Source: CAZWKX01 sp964633975 (GTDB lineage Bacteria; Actinomycetota; Acidimicrobiia; Spongiisociales; UBA11373). From it: 64,000 nucleotides of DNA. The stretch is from contig CAZWKX010000001.1 in the NCBI GenBank assembly GCA_964633975.1, forward strand, positions 62,001 to 126,000, read 5' to 3'. The translations under genes and the position numbers were made by a program. The notes beneath the pieces are model-generated. The model was not told the DNA's origin. It saw only the letters and a program-made list of their open reading frames with translations, and searched no databases. Positions 25,181-33,985 of the stretch are shown piece after piece (within the stretch, counting starts at the first letter, position 1; the number at the start of each line of letters is the position of its first letter).

Positions 25181-28100
25181 TCAGCTCCGGCGTCCCCAGT
25201 GTGCCCAGTCCCGGCTGTGGATTCCCTTCACCTCGTGTGGCCAGGAGCGGAAACGGCGGGCGACGAGATTGGTGACCCCGTCGCGGTGCTCGAGCACCCC
25301 CTCGACCACAACCCCGACGGCGCGGCGGGCAACCTCGCGGTGCGCCTGCCACACATCGGGAAGCACGATGACGTTGAGGATTCCGGTTTCGTCCTCGAGG
25401 TTGAGGAAGATCACCCCCTTGGCCGTCATCGGACGCTGGCGATGGGTGATCACGCCCCCCACCGTCACCCGCCTGCCGTTGCCACCGCTCCCGATGGCGG
25501 AGGCGATGGCCAGACATCCCCGGCCCTCCAGCCACTCGCGGAGGAACTCGACGGGATGATGCACCGAGATCCCCGTCGACCACAGATCGGCCCGGGTCGA
25601 CTCGACCTCGGTCATCGGCTCCAGCGGCGGGGCGTCGACTCCCTCGGCTAGGGCAAGGCGCCCCGGGCTCATGCCGGCGAGCGCCCCGGCCGCCCACAGG
25701 CCCTGGCGACGCTCCACCCCCAGCGCGGAGAGGGCGCCGGAGGCGGCCAAGCCTTCGAGGCCCTTGACCGCCAGGCCGGTGCGCTGCGCCAGATCGACCA
25801 CATCGGTAAAAGGCCCGCCGAGGAAACGCGCGGCTTCGATACGGGCGATCTCGGCCTCACCCAGGTTGCGTACGTAGCGAAGCCCCATGCGCACCGCCGT
25901 CGCCAAGCGGATGGGGTCGTAGTACGCCCCCCTCCCCCGCCGCCAGGTCATCCCGTAGTAGGTGGCGGTGTCCTCGGGATCGGCCGGATGCGGCACCACC
26001 GTGCAGTCGCCCGACGACTCGTTCACGTCGGGAGGCAGCACGACGACCCCGTGCCGACGGGAGTCCTGAACCAGCGAGTTGGGGCTGTAGAAGCCCATCG
26101 GCTGAGCGTTGAGAAGCCCGGCGAGCAGCTCGGCCGGCCAGTGGTACTTGAGCCAGGCCGACATGTAGACGATGTAGGCGAACGACACCGAATGGCTCTC
26201 GGGGAAACCAAACGAGGCGAAACCCTGGAGCTTGTCCCAGATCTCGTCGGCGGCGGCGCCGGTGATCCCGTTGCCGGCCATGCCGGCGTAGGTCTCGGCC
26301 CGAAGCTTGGCCATCTCCTCTTCGGAGCGTTTGTGGGTCATCGCCTGGCGCAGGCGGTCGGACTGCCCGGCCGAGTAGCCGGCGCACACCCGGGCCAGCT
26401 CCATGAGCTGCTCCTGGAAGACGGGAACGCCCAGCGTCCTGCGCAGGATCGGCTCGGCGGCGGGATGCGGGTAGCGCACCGGCTCCTCGCCGTTGCGCCG
26501 GCGCAGGAACGGGTGCACCGAGTGCCCCTGGATGGGGCCGGGGCGGATGAGGGCCACCTCGATGGCGAGGTCGTAGAAGGTCTTCGGCTTCATGCGGGGC
26601 AGCGTGGCCATCTGAGCCCGCGACTCCACCTGGAAGACGCCCACGGTGTCGGCCTTGGCCAGCATCTCGTAGACCATCGGCTCCTGCGGCAAAGCCGCCA
26701 GGTCGACGTCGACTCCGTGCACGTCGGCGATGAGGTCGACGGTGAGATGGAGGGCGTTGAGCATGCCCAGGCCCAGGAGATCGAACTTGACGATGCCCAT
26801 GGAGGCGCAGTCGTCCTTGTCCCACTGCAGCACCGAACGGTCCTCCATGCGCCCCCACTCCAATGGCACCACCTCCCAGAGGGGCCGGTCGGCGATGACC
26901 ATGCCCCCCGAGTGGATGCCGAGGTGGCGGGGGAAACCGTCGAGGCGTCGGCAGGCGTCGAGGATCAGCTTGCCGCTGAGCCCCTCCGGCAGATCCACGA
27001 ACTCGGGGATCGCTTCGGTCCTGCGGGTGTCGAGGAACTTGGTGAGGCCGTTCACCTGAGCCTGGGTGAGGCCGAATGCCTTGCCCACGTCCTGGAGTAC
27101 GGAGCGAGCCCGGTACGTGATCACGTTGGCCACCATCGCCGCCCGCTCCCGCCCGTAGCGCTCGTAGCAGTACTGGATGACCTCCTCACGCCGCTCCGCC
27201 TCGAAGTCGACGTCGATGTCGGGAGGACGGCCCCGCTCGGCGGAGAGGAACCTCTCGAAGGGCAGGGCGAGGCGCAGCGGATCGACCCGGGTGAGCCCGA
27301 GGCAGCGGCACACCGCCGAATCGCCGCCCGAGCCCCGGATCTGGCAGTAGATGTCCCGGCGGCGGGCGAACTGCACGATGTCCCATACCACAAGGAAGTA
27401 GCCGGGGAAGCCAAGGTCTTCGATCACCCCCAGCTCATGATCGAGGCGGGCGATGGCCCGGGGATCGACGCCGCCGGGCCCGTCGCCCGGATACACCTCG
27501 ACGGCGCCCCGGAAGGTCAGGTGGCGCAGGTACTCCATCTCACCGAGGAAGGCGCCTGGCATGGGAAAGTCCGGAAGGCGTGGCGCCACCAGGGAGAGGT
27601 CGAAGGCGAGAGTGGCCCCCAGGTCGGCGGCACGCTCCACCGCCCCCGGATAGCGGAGGAAACGGCGGGTCATCTGGTCGGGCGACTTCAGGTAACGCTC
27701 GTCCGTCGCCGGCCAGAACCCGTGTCCGCCGTTGAGGGAGCGGCGGCCTCCGATAGCAGCGAGCACCTCGGCGAGATCGGCCTCGGAGCGGTCGTGGTAG
27801 TGCACGTTGTTGGTAGCCACCAGGGGAAGGCGCAGGCGGGCGGCCACCTCGGCGAGCACGTCGTTGCGGTTGTCGTCCTCGGGCATGGCGTGGTGCCACA
27901 GCTCCACGTAGAGCCGGCCGGGGAAGATTTCGCGGAGCCGGGCCGCTGCTCGCATCGCCGCATCGAGGTCGCCGTCCTGCGCGGCCCGAGGCACCGCCCC
28001 ACGCCGGCACCCGGTGAGGGCGACGAGGCGGCCGGCGGACGAGGCCTCGGCGAGCTGGCCCTCGTCGTAGACGGGCCGTTCCTTCTCGCCGCGAAATTGG

Positions 28101-28402
28101 GCCCGGGTGACCAGCCGGGAGAGGGCGGCGTAGCCCGCCGGGTCGGGCGCCAGCAGCACGAGATGCTCGAGGGACTCCCGGTCGGGATTGCCCAGCGCCA
28201 CCTCGGTTCCGTACACCGTGGCCAGCCCCACCTCCTGTGCCGCGGTGCGGAATTTGGGCGCTCCGTAGAAGCCGTTGTGGTCGGTGATGGCCAACGCCTC
28301 GTAGCCGAGATCGGCGGCACGCCGCACCAGGTCGTGCGGGTGTGAGGACCCGTCGCGAAACGAGAAGTTGGAGTGGCAGTGCAGCTCGGCGTAACGGGTC
28401 AT
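25181..28402 (-). CDS. dnaE2: Error-prone DNA polymerase III alpha subunit
   Basis: 1073 aa from ATG 28402; the ORF extends 19 codons further up but through the LexA box, so the inner start fits. This SOS-induced C-family polymerase carries out translesion synthesis with ImuA' and ImuB. The N-terminal PHP domain starts MTRYAELHCHSNFSFRDGSS, and ALAITDHNGFYG is near residue 38. The palm catalytic aspartates are in PDIDVDFEAERREEVIQYCY near 394, and RAMTHKRSEEEMAKLR-type fingers follow. A C-terminal OB fold (RVTVGGVITHRQRPMTAKG) begins near 985. The DnaE2-specific start and the length (about 1,070 rather than 1,180 aa) separate it from DnaE1. Confidence 0.95.
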   Translation of the reverse strand: MTRYAELHCHSNFSFRDGSSHPHDLVRRAADLGYEALAITDHNGFYGAPKFRTAAQEVGLATVYGTEVALGNPDRESLEHLVLLAPDPAGYAALSRLVTRAQFRGEKERPVYDEGQLAEASSAGRLVALTGCRRGAVPRAAQDGDLDAAMRAAARLREIFPGRLYVELWHHAMPEDDNRNDVLAEVAARLRLPLVATNNVHYHDRSEADLAEVLAAIGGRRSLNGGHGFWPATDERYLKSPDQMTRRFLRYPGAVERAADLGATLAFDLSLVAPRLPDFPMPGAFLGEMEYLRHLTFRGAVEVYPGDGPGGVDPRAIARLDHELGVIEDLGFPGYFLVVWDIVQFARRRDIYCQIRGSGGDSAVCRCLGLTRVDPLRLALPFERFLSAERGRPPDIDVDFEAERREEVIQYCYERYGRERAAMVANVITYRARSVLQDVGKAFGLTQAQVNGLTKFLDTRRTEAIPEFVDLPEGLSGKLILDACRRLDGFPRHLGIHSGGMVIADRPLWEVVPLEWGRMEDRSVLQWDKDDCASMGIVKFDLLGLGMLNALHLTVDLIADVHGVDVDLAALPQEPMVYEMLAKADTVGVFQVESRAQMATLPRMKPKTFYDLAIEVALIRPGPIQGHSVHPFLRRRNGEEPVRYPHPAAEPILRRTLGVPVFQEQLMELARVCAGYSAGQSDRLRQAMTHKRSEEEMAKLRAETYAGMAGNGITGAAADEIWDKLQGFASFGFPESHSVSFAYIVYMSAWLKYHWPAELLAGLLNAQPMGFYSPNSLVQDSRRHGVVVLPPDVNESSGDCTVVPHPADPEDTATYYGMTWRRGRGAYYDPIRLATAVRMGLRYVRNLGEAEIARIEAARFLGGPFTDVVDLAQRTGLAVKGLEGLAASGALSALGVERRQGLWAAGALAGMSPGRLALAEGVDAPPLEPMTEVESTRADLWSTGISVHHPVEFLREWLEGRGCLAIASAIGSGGNGRRVTVGGVITHRQRPMTAKGVIFLNLEDETGILNVIVLPDVWQAHREVARRAVGVVVEGVLEHRDGVTNLVARRFRSWPHEVKGIHSRDWAHWGRRS

Positions 28403-28638
28403 GGAACCCTCCAGTGTAATCGAACATATGTTCGACCACACTGGGATAGCCCCGGCCATACGCCGGAAACGAGCACCACCTTGCCGGCGTGTCCGCCGCG
28501 CTCTAGCAGCTCGTGAGCACGAGCGGCCTCAACCAGGGGGATGCGTTCTGCGACCAACGGCTTGAGCCGGCCGGCTTGCCTGAATGGCCAAAACAGGGCC
28601 AACAAGTCGGAGCCACCGAGCGGTAGCCAATAGGTCAT
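28399..28638 (-). pseudogene. C-terminal stub of a zinc-type quinone oxidoreductase/alcohol dehydrogenase
   Basis: A 79-aa open frame begins MTYWLPLGGSDLLALFWPFR, then RLKPLVAERIPLVEAARAHE and LLERGGHAGKVVLV. That is the typical C-terminal 55 residues of MDR/quinone oxidoreductases, where the substrate-side helices end in GKVVL. The N-terminal three quarters, including the Rossmann fold, are absent, and a toxin-antitoxin pair begins 20 nt away on the other strand. The frame then runs through the LexA box into the first codon of dnaE2. It is best read as a truncated relic. Confidence 0.65.
28420..28435. promoter_or_regulatory. LexA operator (SOS box) upstream of dnaE2
   Basis: The perfect 16-bp palindrome TCGAACATATGTTCGA lies 17 nt before the dnaE2 start codon. 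It matches the actinobacterial/Gram-positive LexA consensus (CGAAC-N4-GTTCG), and the same 16 bp occurs upstream of imuA' at 51762-51777. This predicts repression by LexA and induction on DNA damage. Confidence 0.93.
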
Positions 28639-28658
28639 ACCTACGGTAGGATGCTGGT

Positions 28659-28883
28659 ATGAAGTTGAGTGTGAGCCTGCCTGAGGAAGCCGTCGAGTTC
28701 CTCGATCGATACGCCCAGGCCCGGGGGTACAAATCCCGATCGGCAGTGGTCCACAGAGCGGTCCGCTTGCTGCGCACCACGGAGCTGGGAGACGCCTACG
28801 TCGATGCATGGGACGAGTGGTCGGACTCCGACAACGCCGACGTATGGGATGCCACGGTGGGCGACGGACTGGCGCACGGCTGA
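28659..28883 (+). CDS. MazE-type ribbon-helix-helix antitoxin
   Basis: 74 aa. The N-terminal ribbon-helix-helix is MKLSVSLPEEAVEFLDRYAQ, then YKSRSAVVHRAVRLLR. The acidic, probably disordered C-terminus (AYVDAWDEWSDSDNADVWD) would wrap the toxin. The stop overlaps the ATG of the MazF-like gene by 1 nt (TGATG), the usual coupling of type II modules. It probably autorepresses with the toxin as corepressor (family knowledge). Confidence 0.88.
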   Translation: MKLSVSLPEEAVEFLDRYAQARGYKSRSAVVHRAVRLLRTTELGDAYVDAWDEWSDSDNADVWDATVGDGLAHG

Positions 28884-29230
28884 TGCTGCGAGGCGAAATC
28901 CGGCTGGTGGATCTCGATCCTGCCCGAGCCGGCGAGTCGGACAAACGCCGCCCGGCCGTCATCGTGTCGAACGACGGCGCCAACGCCGCAGCCGCCAGAC
29001 TGGGGCGGGGAGTCGTCACGATCGTGCCCGTGACCTCGAACGTCGACAAGGTATACCCCTTTCAGGTGCTCCTCCCGGCTCAGGACTCGGGCCTCAGCCG
29101 TGATTCAAAAGCCCAGACGGAACAGGTCCGGTCGGTCTCAGTCGACCGGGTCGGCGACAAGCTCGGGGCTCTGCCGCCTGATCTGATGCTCAATGTCGAT
29201 CAGACGCTGCGGCTCCATCTGGCCCTGTAG
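28883..29230 (+). CDS. mazF: MazF/PemK-family toxin (mRNA interferase)
   Basis: 115 aa from ATG 28883. It has the MazF fold motifs: MLRGEIRLVDLDPARAGESD, KRRPAVIVSNDGAN, VTIVPVTSNVDKVYPFQVLL, and the core SKAQTEQVRSVSVDRVG near residues 75-91, where the family keeps S/T-x-x-x-x-x-Q-x-R. It is an endoribonuclease cutting mRNA at short sequences. Its partner antitoxin is directly upstream. The annotated start depends on the TGATG overlap; longer in-frame extensions are shadows of the antitoxin gene. Confidence 0.92.
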   Translation: MLRGEIRLVDLDPARAGESDKRRPAVIVSNDGANAAAARLGRGVVTIVPVTSNVDKVYPFQVLLPAQDSGLSRDSKAQTEQVRSVSVDRVGDKLGALPPDLMLNVDQTLRLHLAL

Positions 29231-29294
29231 CTCGGAGCGCCTTTCAGACATGCTCGGGACGGCGGGACTGCAAAGTCGGCGGCACCGGGCGGGC

Positions 29295-29585
29295 TCAGTC
29301 CTGGATCACAGTCGGCGGGATGGCACCGCCGTCGAGAAGGGTGCGGTCGCCGAGCGGCGCAGCAAGCTCCGCTTCGGCGTCGAACATCAATCCGACGCCG
29401 GCACAGTATCCGGTGAAGGGCGCCTGTCCCGCCCGGCACACAACGAGGGAGGCTACGTTGGCTGCGGATCCTCCTCTCGGCAGACCGGTGGCGTCGACCT
29501 TGGACGACGGCCACGATGTCACTCCGTTTGTGGGTGCATCGGGAACCAGATCGGCAGCTCCGGCCGTCACATGTCCATGAGCCAT
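29295..29585 (-). CDS. Doubtful ORF in the mazF-META lipoprotein gap
   Basis: The 340-nt gap 29231-29570 has no confident gene. A minus-strand frame of 96 aa (from ATG 29585) has a protein-like C-terminal half (ANVASLVVCRAGQAPFTGYC, then LMFDAEAELAAPLGDRTLL). It lacks a ribosome binding site and overlaps the divergent lipoprotein start. It may be a remnant of a lost gene. I recognise no family. Confidence 0.22.
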   Translation of the reverse strand: MAHGHVTAGAADLVPDAPTNGVTSWPSSKVDATGLPRGGSAANVASLVVCRAGQAPFTGYCAGVGLMFDAEAELAAPLGDRTLLDGGAIPPTVIQD

Positions 29586-30380
29586 GGACGGCGCCACACG
29601 GCACTGCTCCTCCTCGTCGTGCTGGCGCTCGCCGCCTGCGGAACCGAAGAGCTGTACCCGTCCGGCGCGGCCGGCGATGAAACCGGCAGCAGCCCGCCCC
29701 TTGACGGCGCCTGGGTGCTGGTTGCCGCCAGCGTCGACGGGCAGACCCTGGCACTGAATGACCAATACCGAGTCACCATGACGATCGATGGCTCCGCTAT
29801 CGGCGGGCAGGCCGCATGCAACAGCTACGGCGGCTCCGTCTCAATCGACGACGGCGCCTTTGCCGTAGACGAGATCTCCATGACCGAGATGGCTTGTGAG
29901 CCTTCCGTCATGGAGATCGAGTCGACGTTCCTGTCGGGTCTGGCCAGGGTCTCGGCCGCCACACGATCCGGTGACACTGCTTCTTTGACCGGTGAGGGGG
30001 TCGAATTCGTTTTCGATCTCCTCCCACCGGTGCCCACCGCCGAGCTGATCGGCACCACCTGGGTGCTCGACACCATCATCCAAGGCGACTCGGCCACCTC
30101 CACTGCCGCCGGCGCCGAACCCGCCAGGCTGCTTCTCAGAGCCGACGGGACGTTCGTGGGCGGCACTGGCTGCCGTGACCTCTCGGGCGAGTACATCGTG
30201 TCGGGCGACACGGTGCAGTTCACATCGTTCAGCACCCACGGCGAGTGTCCCAGCGAGATCGAATGGCAGGACGGCCAGGTGATCACCGTGCTCGAAGGTG
30301 GGTTCACCGTCGAGATCGACGGCGACCGGCTCACGGTGACCGCCTCGGGAGGCGAAGGGCTTTCCTACAGATCGGGCTAG
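29571..30380 (+). CDS. Lipoprotein with two META/HslJ-like domains
   Basis: 269 aa from ATG 29571 (a second ATG at 29577). The signal peptide ends in LLLLVVLALAAC, and an acidic linker follows. There are two tandem META domains: the first has DGAWVLVAASVDGQ, AACNSYGGSVSI and DEISMTEMACE; the second (from about 165) has IGTTWVLDTIIQGDSA, GGTGCRDLSGEY and SFSTHGECPS. The G-x-x-x-C-N/R-x-x-x-G motif and a second Cys form the typical pair in each. It is anchored to the outer face of the membrane. META proteins are linked to stress tolerance, but the biochemical role is unknown. Confidence 0.88.
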   Translation: MSMSHGRRHTALLLLVVLALAACGTEELYPSGAAGDETGSSPPLDGAWVLVAASVDGQTLALNDQYRVTMTIDGSAIGGQAACNSYGGSVSIDDGAFAVDEISMTEMACEPSVMEIESTFLSGLARVSAATRSGDTASLTGEGVEFVFDLLPPVPTAELIGTTWVLDTIIQGDSATSTAAGAEPARLLLRADGTFVGGTGCRDLSGEYIVSGDTVQFTSFSTHGECPSEIEWQDGQVITVLEGGFTVEIDGDRLTVTASGGEGLSYRSG

Positions 30381-30452
30381 TAGCTCGCGCCGGTCCGGCA
30401 ATCGTGACAACGATGGATCAAGCCGATACCGGTCCAGCGGCGGACGAACCCG

Positions 30453-30578
30453 TCAACTGATCCTGCCCTGCTTGCCCTCGGCAGCGCCTCTCTTCGCCCT
30501 CTTGTCGGAACGCTTCTGCTTGAGATCCTTCGCGGCCACCTTCTTGACGTTCTTGCCGCCTTTGTTCTTCGTGCCCAT
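30453..30578 (-). CDS. Very short Lys-rich protein
   Basis: 41 aa: MGTKNKGGKNVKKVAAKDLK followed by another Lys/Arg/Gly-rich stretch. The start at 30578 is chosen because TGGAGG lies 7 nt upstream. Short basic proteins of this type recur in actinobacteria and may bind nucleic acid. No function is known to me, and the composition makes homology hard to judge. Confidence 0.6.
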   Translation of the reverse strand: MGTKNKGGKNVKKVAAKDLKQKRSDKRAKRGAAEGKQGRIS

Positions 30579-30711
30579 CAGTGCCTCCAGGCCGGCCACC
30601 GAGATGGCAGCCATACCGCATTCTCTCACGCCGTGCCATCCGACAGGCCTCATTGGCCGCCCTGACCCTTCCACGACTCGAGCGTCCTTCGGGACCCCTA
30701 GCCTCACCGGC

Positions 30712-30906
30712 ATGAGGCCTAACCCCTACGAGGAAGACGACTACCCCACCCCGCTCCTCCGTAGACGCGGCGTGCTCGGGACGGTTGCCATGCTCGCAGC
30801 CGGAGCGCTGCTCCTGCTCACGCTCATGTCGACGTGCACTGCTGGCAGGCGAGGACCGGCGCCCCCAACAACCACGGCCCCCACCCTGGTGGCCCTGCCC
30901 GGGTAG
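30712..30906 (+). CDS. Small single-pass membrane protein
   Basis: 64 aa from ATG 30712. The acidic N-terminus MRPNPYEEDDYPTPLLRRRG is followed by one membrane helix (VLGTVAMLAAGALLLLTLMS) and a Thr/Pro-rich outer tail (GPAPPTTTAPT). A Cys after the helix (STCTAG) is not a proper lipobox. It is probably a type I or signal-anchored envelope peptide. Homology is not recognised. Confidence 0.6.
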   Translation: MRPNPYEEDDYPTPLLRRRGVLGTVAMLAAGALLLLTLMSTCTAGRRGPAPPTTTAPTLVALPG

Positions 30907-30936
30907 CCCTCCAATCGGCTCCCGGCCGGCGAAGCG

Positions 30937-31893
30937 CTACCCGAACTGCCGGCTCCAGGCCCTTATCTCGTCGACCGAGGCATTCCCACCACAGAGGATG
31001 AGCACGACGTGCTCACCGAGGCGTCCGCGCAGCGCCTCTGCCGCCGCCAGCGTGCAAGACGCCGCCGGCTCGGTGAGCACCTTGGCCCGTTCGAGCAGGA
31101 ACACGAGCGCGGCGAAAGCGGCAGAGTCGGGCACCACAACGACGTCCTCCAGCAGCTCCCGTGCCGCGGCCAGAGTCGCCTCGCACACCCACGGCGCGGC
31201 CAGAGTCTTGGCGATCGACGTGGGCTGCATCTCCACGATTTCGCCGGCGTCAAGAGCGCGCCTCATGGCATCGGCCCCTTCGGTCTCCACACCCCACATG
31301 CGCACCCCCGGCATGCAGGCCTTGAGAGCGGTGGCAACCCCTGCCATAAGACCGCCGCCACCGATGCTCACGAACACGTCGGTGGCGTCCGGGGCATCGG
31401 CGGCCACCTCGAAGCCGAGAGTGCCGTTGCCCGCCATCATGTACGGATCGTCGAAAGGGTGCATCAAGGCCAGGCCGGAGTCGGCGTAGGTCTCGGCGCG
31501 AGCGAAGGCATCAGCGATGGTGGGCACAATCTCGACCTCGGCACCGTAGGCCCGAGTGGCCTCTATGGAATGAGCCGGCGTGCCTTCGGGCATGAGGATC
31601 CTCGTCGTCACACCCATCTGGCCACCGGCAAAAGCGAGGCCCCGGGCGAAGTTGCCCCCGCTCACCCCGACCACGCCCCGCTCCCGCTGCTGCTCGGACA
31701 GATGAAGCAGCTCGTTGAAGGCCCCCCGAGGTTTGAACGATCCGGTCTTCTGGAACAGCTCCAGCTTCAGAGATGTGCGGGTCCCGAGGAACTCGCTCAG
31801 AGTCCGGCTGGAGACGAGCGGTGTCCGGTGCAGGCGGCCCGAGATCAGATCGAGCGCCTCCTCTATGTCGGCGAGGGTGATCGGTACGGTCAC
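30937..31893 (-). CDS. Threonine/serine dehydratase-like PLP enzyme
   Basis: 318 aa, fold type II PLP enzyme. The PLP-lysine motif is GSFKPRGAFNELL near residue 51, with N in GVSGGNFARGLAFAG near 78 and the phosphate-binding loop SIGGGGLMAGVATAL near 172. The C-terminal ring contact is SCTLAAAEAL, and no ACT domain is present. The catabolic-type threonine ammonia-lyase/serine racemase group fits the length (about 320 aa); biosynthetic IlvA would be about 500 aa. In the usual SGGN-H-A-Q motif it has N-F-A-R instead, which may alter specificity. Confidence 0.87.
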   Translation of the reverse strand: MTVPITLADIEEALDLISGRLHRTPLVSSRTLSEFLGTRTSLKLELFQKTGSFKPRGAFNELLHLSEQQRERGVVGVSGGNFARGLAFAGGQMGVTTRILMPEGTPAHSIEATRAYGAEVEIVPTIADAFARAETYADSGLALMHPFDDPYMMAGNGTLGFEVAADAPDATDVFVSIGGGGLMAGVATALKACMPGVRMWGVETEGADAMRRALDAGEIVEMQPTSIAKTLAAPWVCEATLAAARELLEDVVVVPDSAAFAALVFLLERAKVLTEPAASCTLAAAEALRGRLGEHVVLILCGGNASVDEIRAWSRQFG

Positions 31894-31935
31894 CGCGCCA
31901 CCCTACCGCCCGGCTTCGGTGGCGCGCCTGCCATC

Positions 31936-32823
31936 ATGGACACCATGAAGCACGTCTTCGTCTGTGGGTACTCGCGCTCCGGGACGACGCTGCTCACCAC
32001 GATCCTCGATTCTCACCCACGGATCTCAATGGGCTACGAGCTGATGCAGCCGCTCCCCGATCTCCCCGGCGCCTTCGATGCGTTGCGGAATGCCGTGCAG
32101 CTCAGAGAGATGGAACGACCCGAGCGGGCCCTCCGCCGCAGGCAGGCCACCTACGACGTGGGAACGTACCTGATCCACGCCAGATGGGCCCGGCTCAACG
32201 GGCACGACCTCCTACGCATCCTCCGCCGCTTTATCGACGAGGGCACCACTGAGGTGCGGACCCTGCGCGACCAGGCCCGACTCGCCATGGCCGTGGTCGA
32301 GCGAAAGCGAGAAAAGGAAGGCACCGACCTCAGCGGATACAAGGTGCTCACTTCGCGGTTTGGCGTCTTCCGCCGCGATTTTCCCGGAAGTGCCTTCGTT
32401 CTCATCGTGCGGGACCCCCGCGACATCGTCACCTCCCAGCTAGCTCGCGGCTTCGAGCGCTCGGTCCTGCAGATCGCAGAGCACTGGAGGGACTACCTGA
32501 ACCGGTTCTCGAGGTTCGCCCTGCTCCACCCCAGGCGCACGGTGGCCGTCCGCTACGAGGATCTCGTCGATGACCCCGAGCCGCAGTACGAGCGCATCTT
32601 CGGGATGCTCCGCCTCGACTTCGGAGATGAGGTGCGCCAATACTGGGACTCCAAGGCGAGCATCCTGCGCACCCGCCACAACAACGCTCGCCTCGTCAGC
32701 CAGCAGCTCTTCAGCACCTCGATCGGCCGCTGGCGGGATGAGCTCGCCCTCGAGCACGTGGCCGCGGTGGAACGGATCTGCGGTAGGCCCATGACGCGGT
32801 TCGGCTACCAACCGAGGGCCTAG
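31936..32823 (+). CDS. Sulfotransferase family protein
   Basis: 295 aa from ATG 31936 (ATG 31945 is possible). The 5'-PSB loop VFVCGYSRSGTTLLTTILDS at about residues 6-25 and the 3'-phosphate motif FVLIVRDPRDIVTSQLARGF near 155-174 are the PAPS-binding signatures. VAVRYEDLVDDPEPQYERIF near 205 is a conserved element of the Sulfotransfer_1/3 group. It transfers sulfate from PAPS to an unknown acceptor, and no PAPS-synthesis genes are nearby. It ends 4 nt inside the convergent hypothetical gene. Confidence 0.9.
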   Translation: MDTMKHVFVCGYSRSGTTLLTTILDSHPRISMGYELMQPLPDLPGAFDALRNAVQLREMERPERALRRRQATYDVGTYLIHARWARLNGHDLLRILRRFIDEGTTEVRTLRDQARLAMAVVERKREKEGTDLSGYKVLTSRFGVFRRDFPGSAFVLIVRDPRDIVTSQLARGFERSVLQIAEHWRDYLNRFSRFALLHPRRTVAVRYEDLVDDPEPQYERIFGMLRLDFGDEVRQYWDSKASILRTRHNNARLVSQQLFSTSIGRWRDELALEHVAAVERICGRPMTRFGYQPRA

Positions 32824-33821
32824 CTTCCCTCCGCCTCCCCCTCGTCCTCCTCACGATGTGAGTCGACGGCCGCCACGGCGAAGGCCGTCCCATCGGCCTC
32901 GGCAGCCAAGTGCAAGCCCCAGCCCACCGCCAGGTCCAAAGGCTCCCACAGCACCCAGCGCAGGCTCCCGGCCATCTCGCCGAGGTGGTCCGCAGCCACC
33001 GGCCACCCGAGGCCGGCCAGTGCCGCCGCCGCCCACCAGGCGGTGAAGCGGCCCGCCGGAGTGCCCCGACGCCGCCCGTAGGCACCGCCGCTGGATCCCG
33101 CCCAGGCCATCCACGAGAAGGCGCCGGCGACGTCGATGTCGGTGGCAAGCACCTCCCTGTGACCGAGAGCAGCGACCGCCGCCTCGGCATCTCCCGCGAC
33201 GGCGACGGCCTCCACGGCTCCGTTGGACTGCTCGGCCCACACCCTGCCCAGATCCACAAGAGCCTCCACCGACCCCTCGTCGTCCATGATGCGGCCGGCC
33301 TGGGGAAGCCGAATGGGCTGCAGCCGCGGCCGATCGGGCGCGGGGAAATCGGCCTTGTCGGAGCGATAGGTGGCGACCACATAGCGACGCTCCCAGGGCT
33401 GCAACACCAGCGGCAACTCGAGCACGTTGCGGTCGATACTCGTGTCGTCCTCCAGGTCCTCCCCCCGCACCACACGCTCATGAGCCGCCATGGTCCGGGC
33501 CGGGCCGGCAACGAGATGCGGCGCCAGATCCACCCACGGGTGTGTGCTCGCCGCCACCTCCCACAGGGGCCCCAGAGCAAACCGCCCCGCACCCTCGACG
33601 ACGACCGAGCCGGCAAAGCCGGCCGGCGCTTCGAGGGCCATGCGGTACTCGGCGTACTCCGCCGCCGGCCACAGCTGCAGGCCCCGCTCCAGAGCGTGTC
33701 GGCAGCGGTCGCGCAGCTCCACGATGCCGTCCCAGTCACCTTCGCCGCACAGCACGTGCACGAGCCTGACCAACTCGTCGAGATCCCCGCGATCCACCGC
33801 ATCGGCGATGCGGCGACTCAT
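32820..33821 (-). CDS. Conserved-looking hypothetical protein
   Basis: 333 aa from ATG 33821 (an in-frame start at 33845 adds 8 residues). The N-terminal helical part (VDRGDLDELVRLVHVLCGEG, then DGIVELRDRCRHALERG) could be helical-repeat-like. The middle is rich in charged residues and Trp, with WMAWAGSSGGAYGRRRGTPA and a C-terminal Trp-rich segment (WWAAAALAGLGWPV). No signal peptide or membrane helix is evident. I do not recognise the family. Its stop overlaps the convergent sulfotransferase stop by 4 nt. Confidence 0.68.
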   Translation of the reverse strand: MSRRIADAVDRGDLDELVRLVHVLCGEGDWDGIVELRDRCRHALERGLQLWPAAEYAEYRMALEAPAGFAGSVVVEGAGRFALGPLWEVAASTHPWVDLAPHLVAGPARTMAAHERVVRGEDLEDDTSIDRNVLELPLVLQPWERRYVVATYRSDKADFPAPDRPRLQPIRLPQAGRIMDDEGSVEALVDLGRVWAEQSNGAVEAVAVAGDAEAAVAALGHREVLATDIDVAGAFSWMAWAGSSGGAYGRRRGTPAGRFTAWWAAAALAGLGWPVAADHLGEMAGSLRWVLWEPLDLAVGWGLHLAAEADGTAFAVAAVDSHREEDEGEAEGS

Positions 33822-33985
33822 GCCGCGCCCGGCCCGACGGCGCAAGGCTCAGGCCGCGGCGACCGCGGCGAGCCCTTCTCCCGTCCGGCCTGCTCGAGCG
33901 TCTTGGATTCGCCGCCGGCCGGCCCAGAACACAGCCATCTCCACATCGAGCCACAACCTACCGCAACCCGGCAAGCAGCGCGACC

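Noticed and set aside
25988..28345. A 785-codon plus-strand ORF opposite dnaE2
   Set aside because: It is antisense to a clear DnaE2. Its translation is His/Gly/Val-rich with no domain, the usual mirror of GC-rich coding DNA.
33822..33985. Possible gene between the hypothetical protein and the two-helix membrane protein
   Set aside because: Frames here are shadows with Arg-rich translations and no start signals; nothing supportable was seen.
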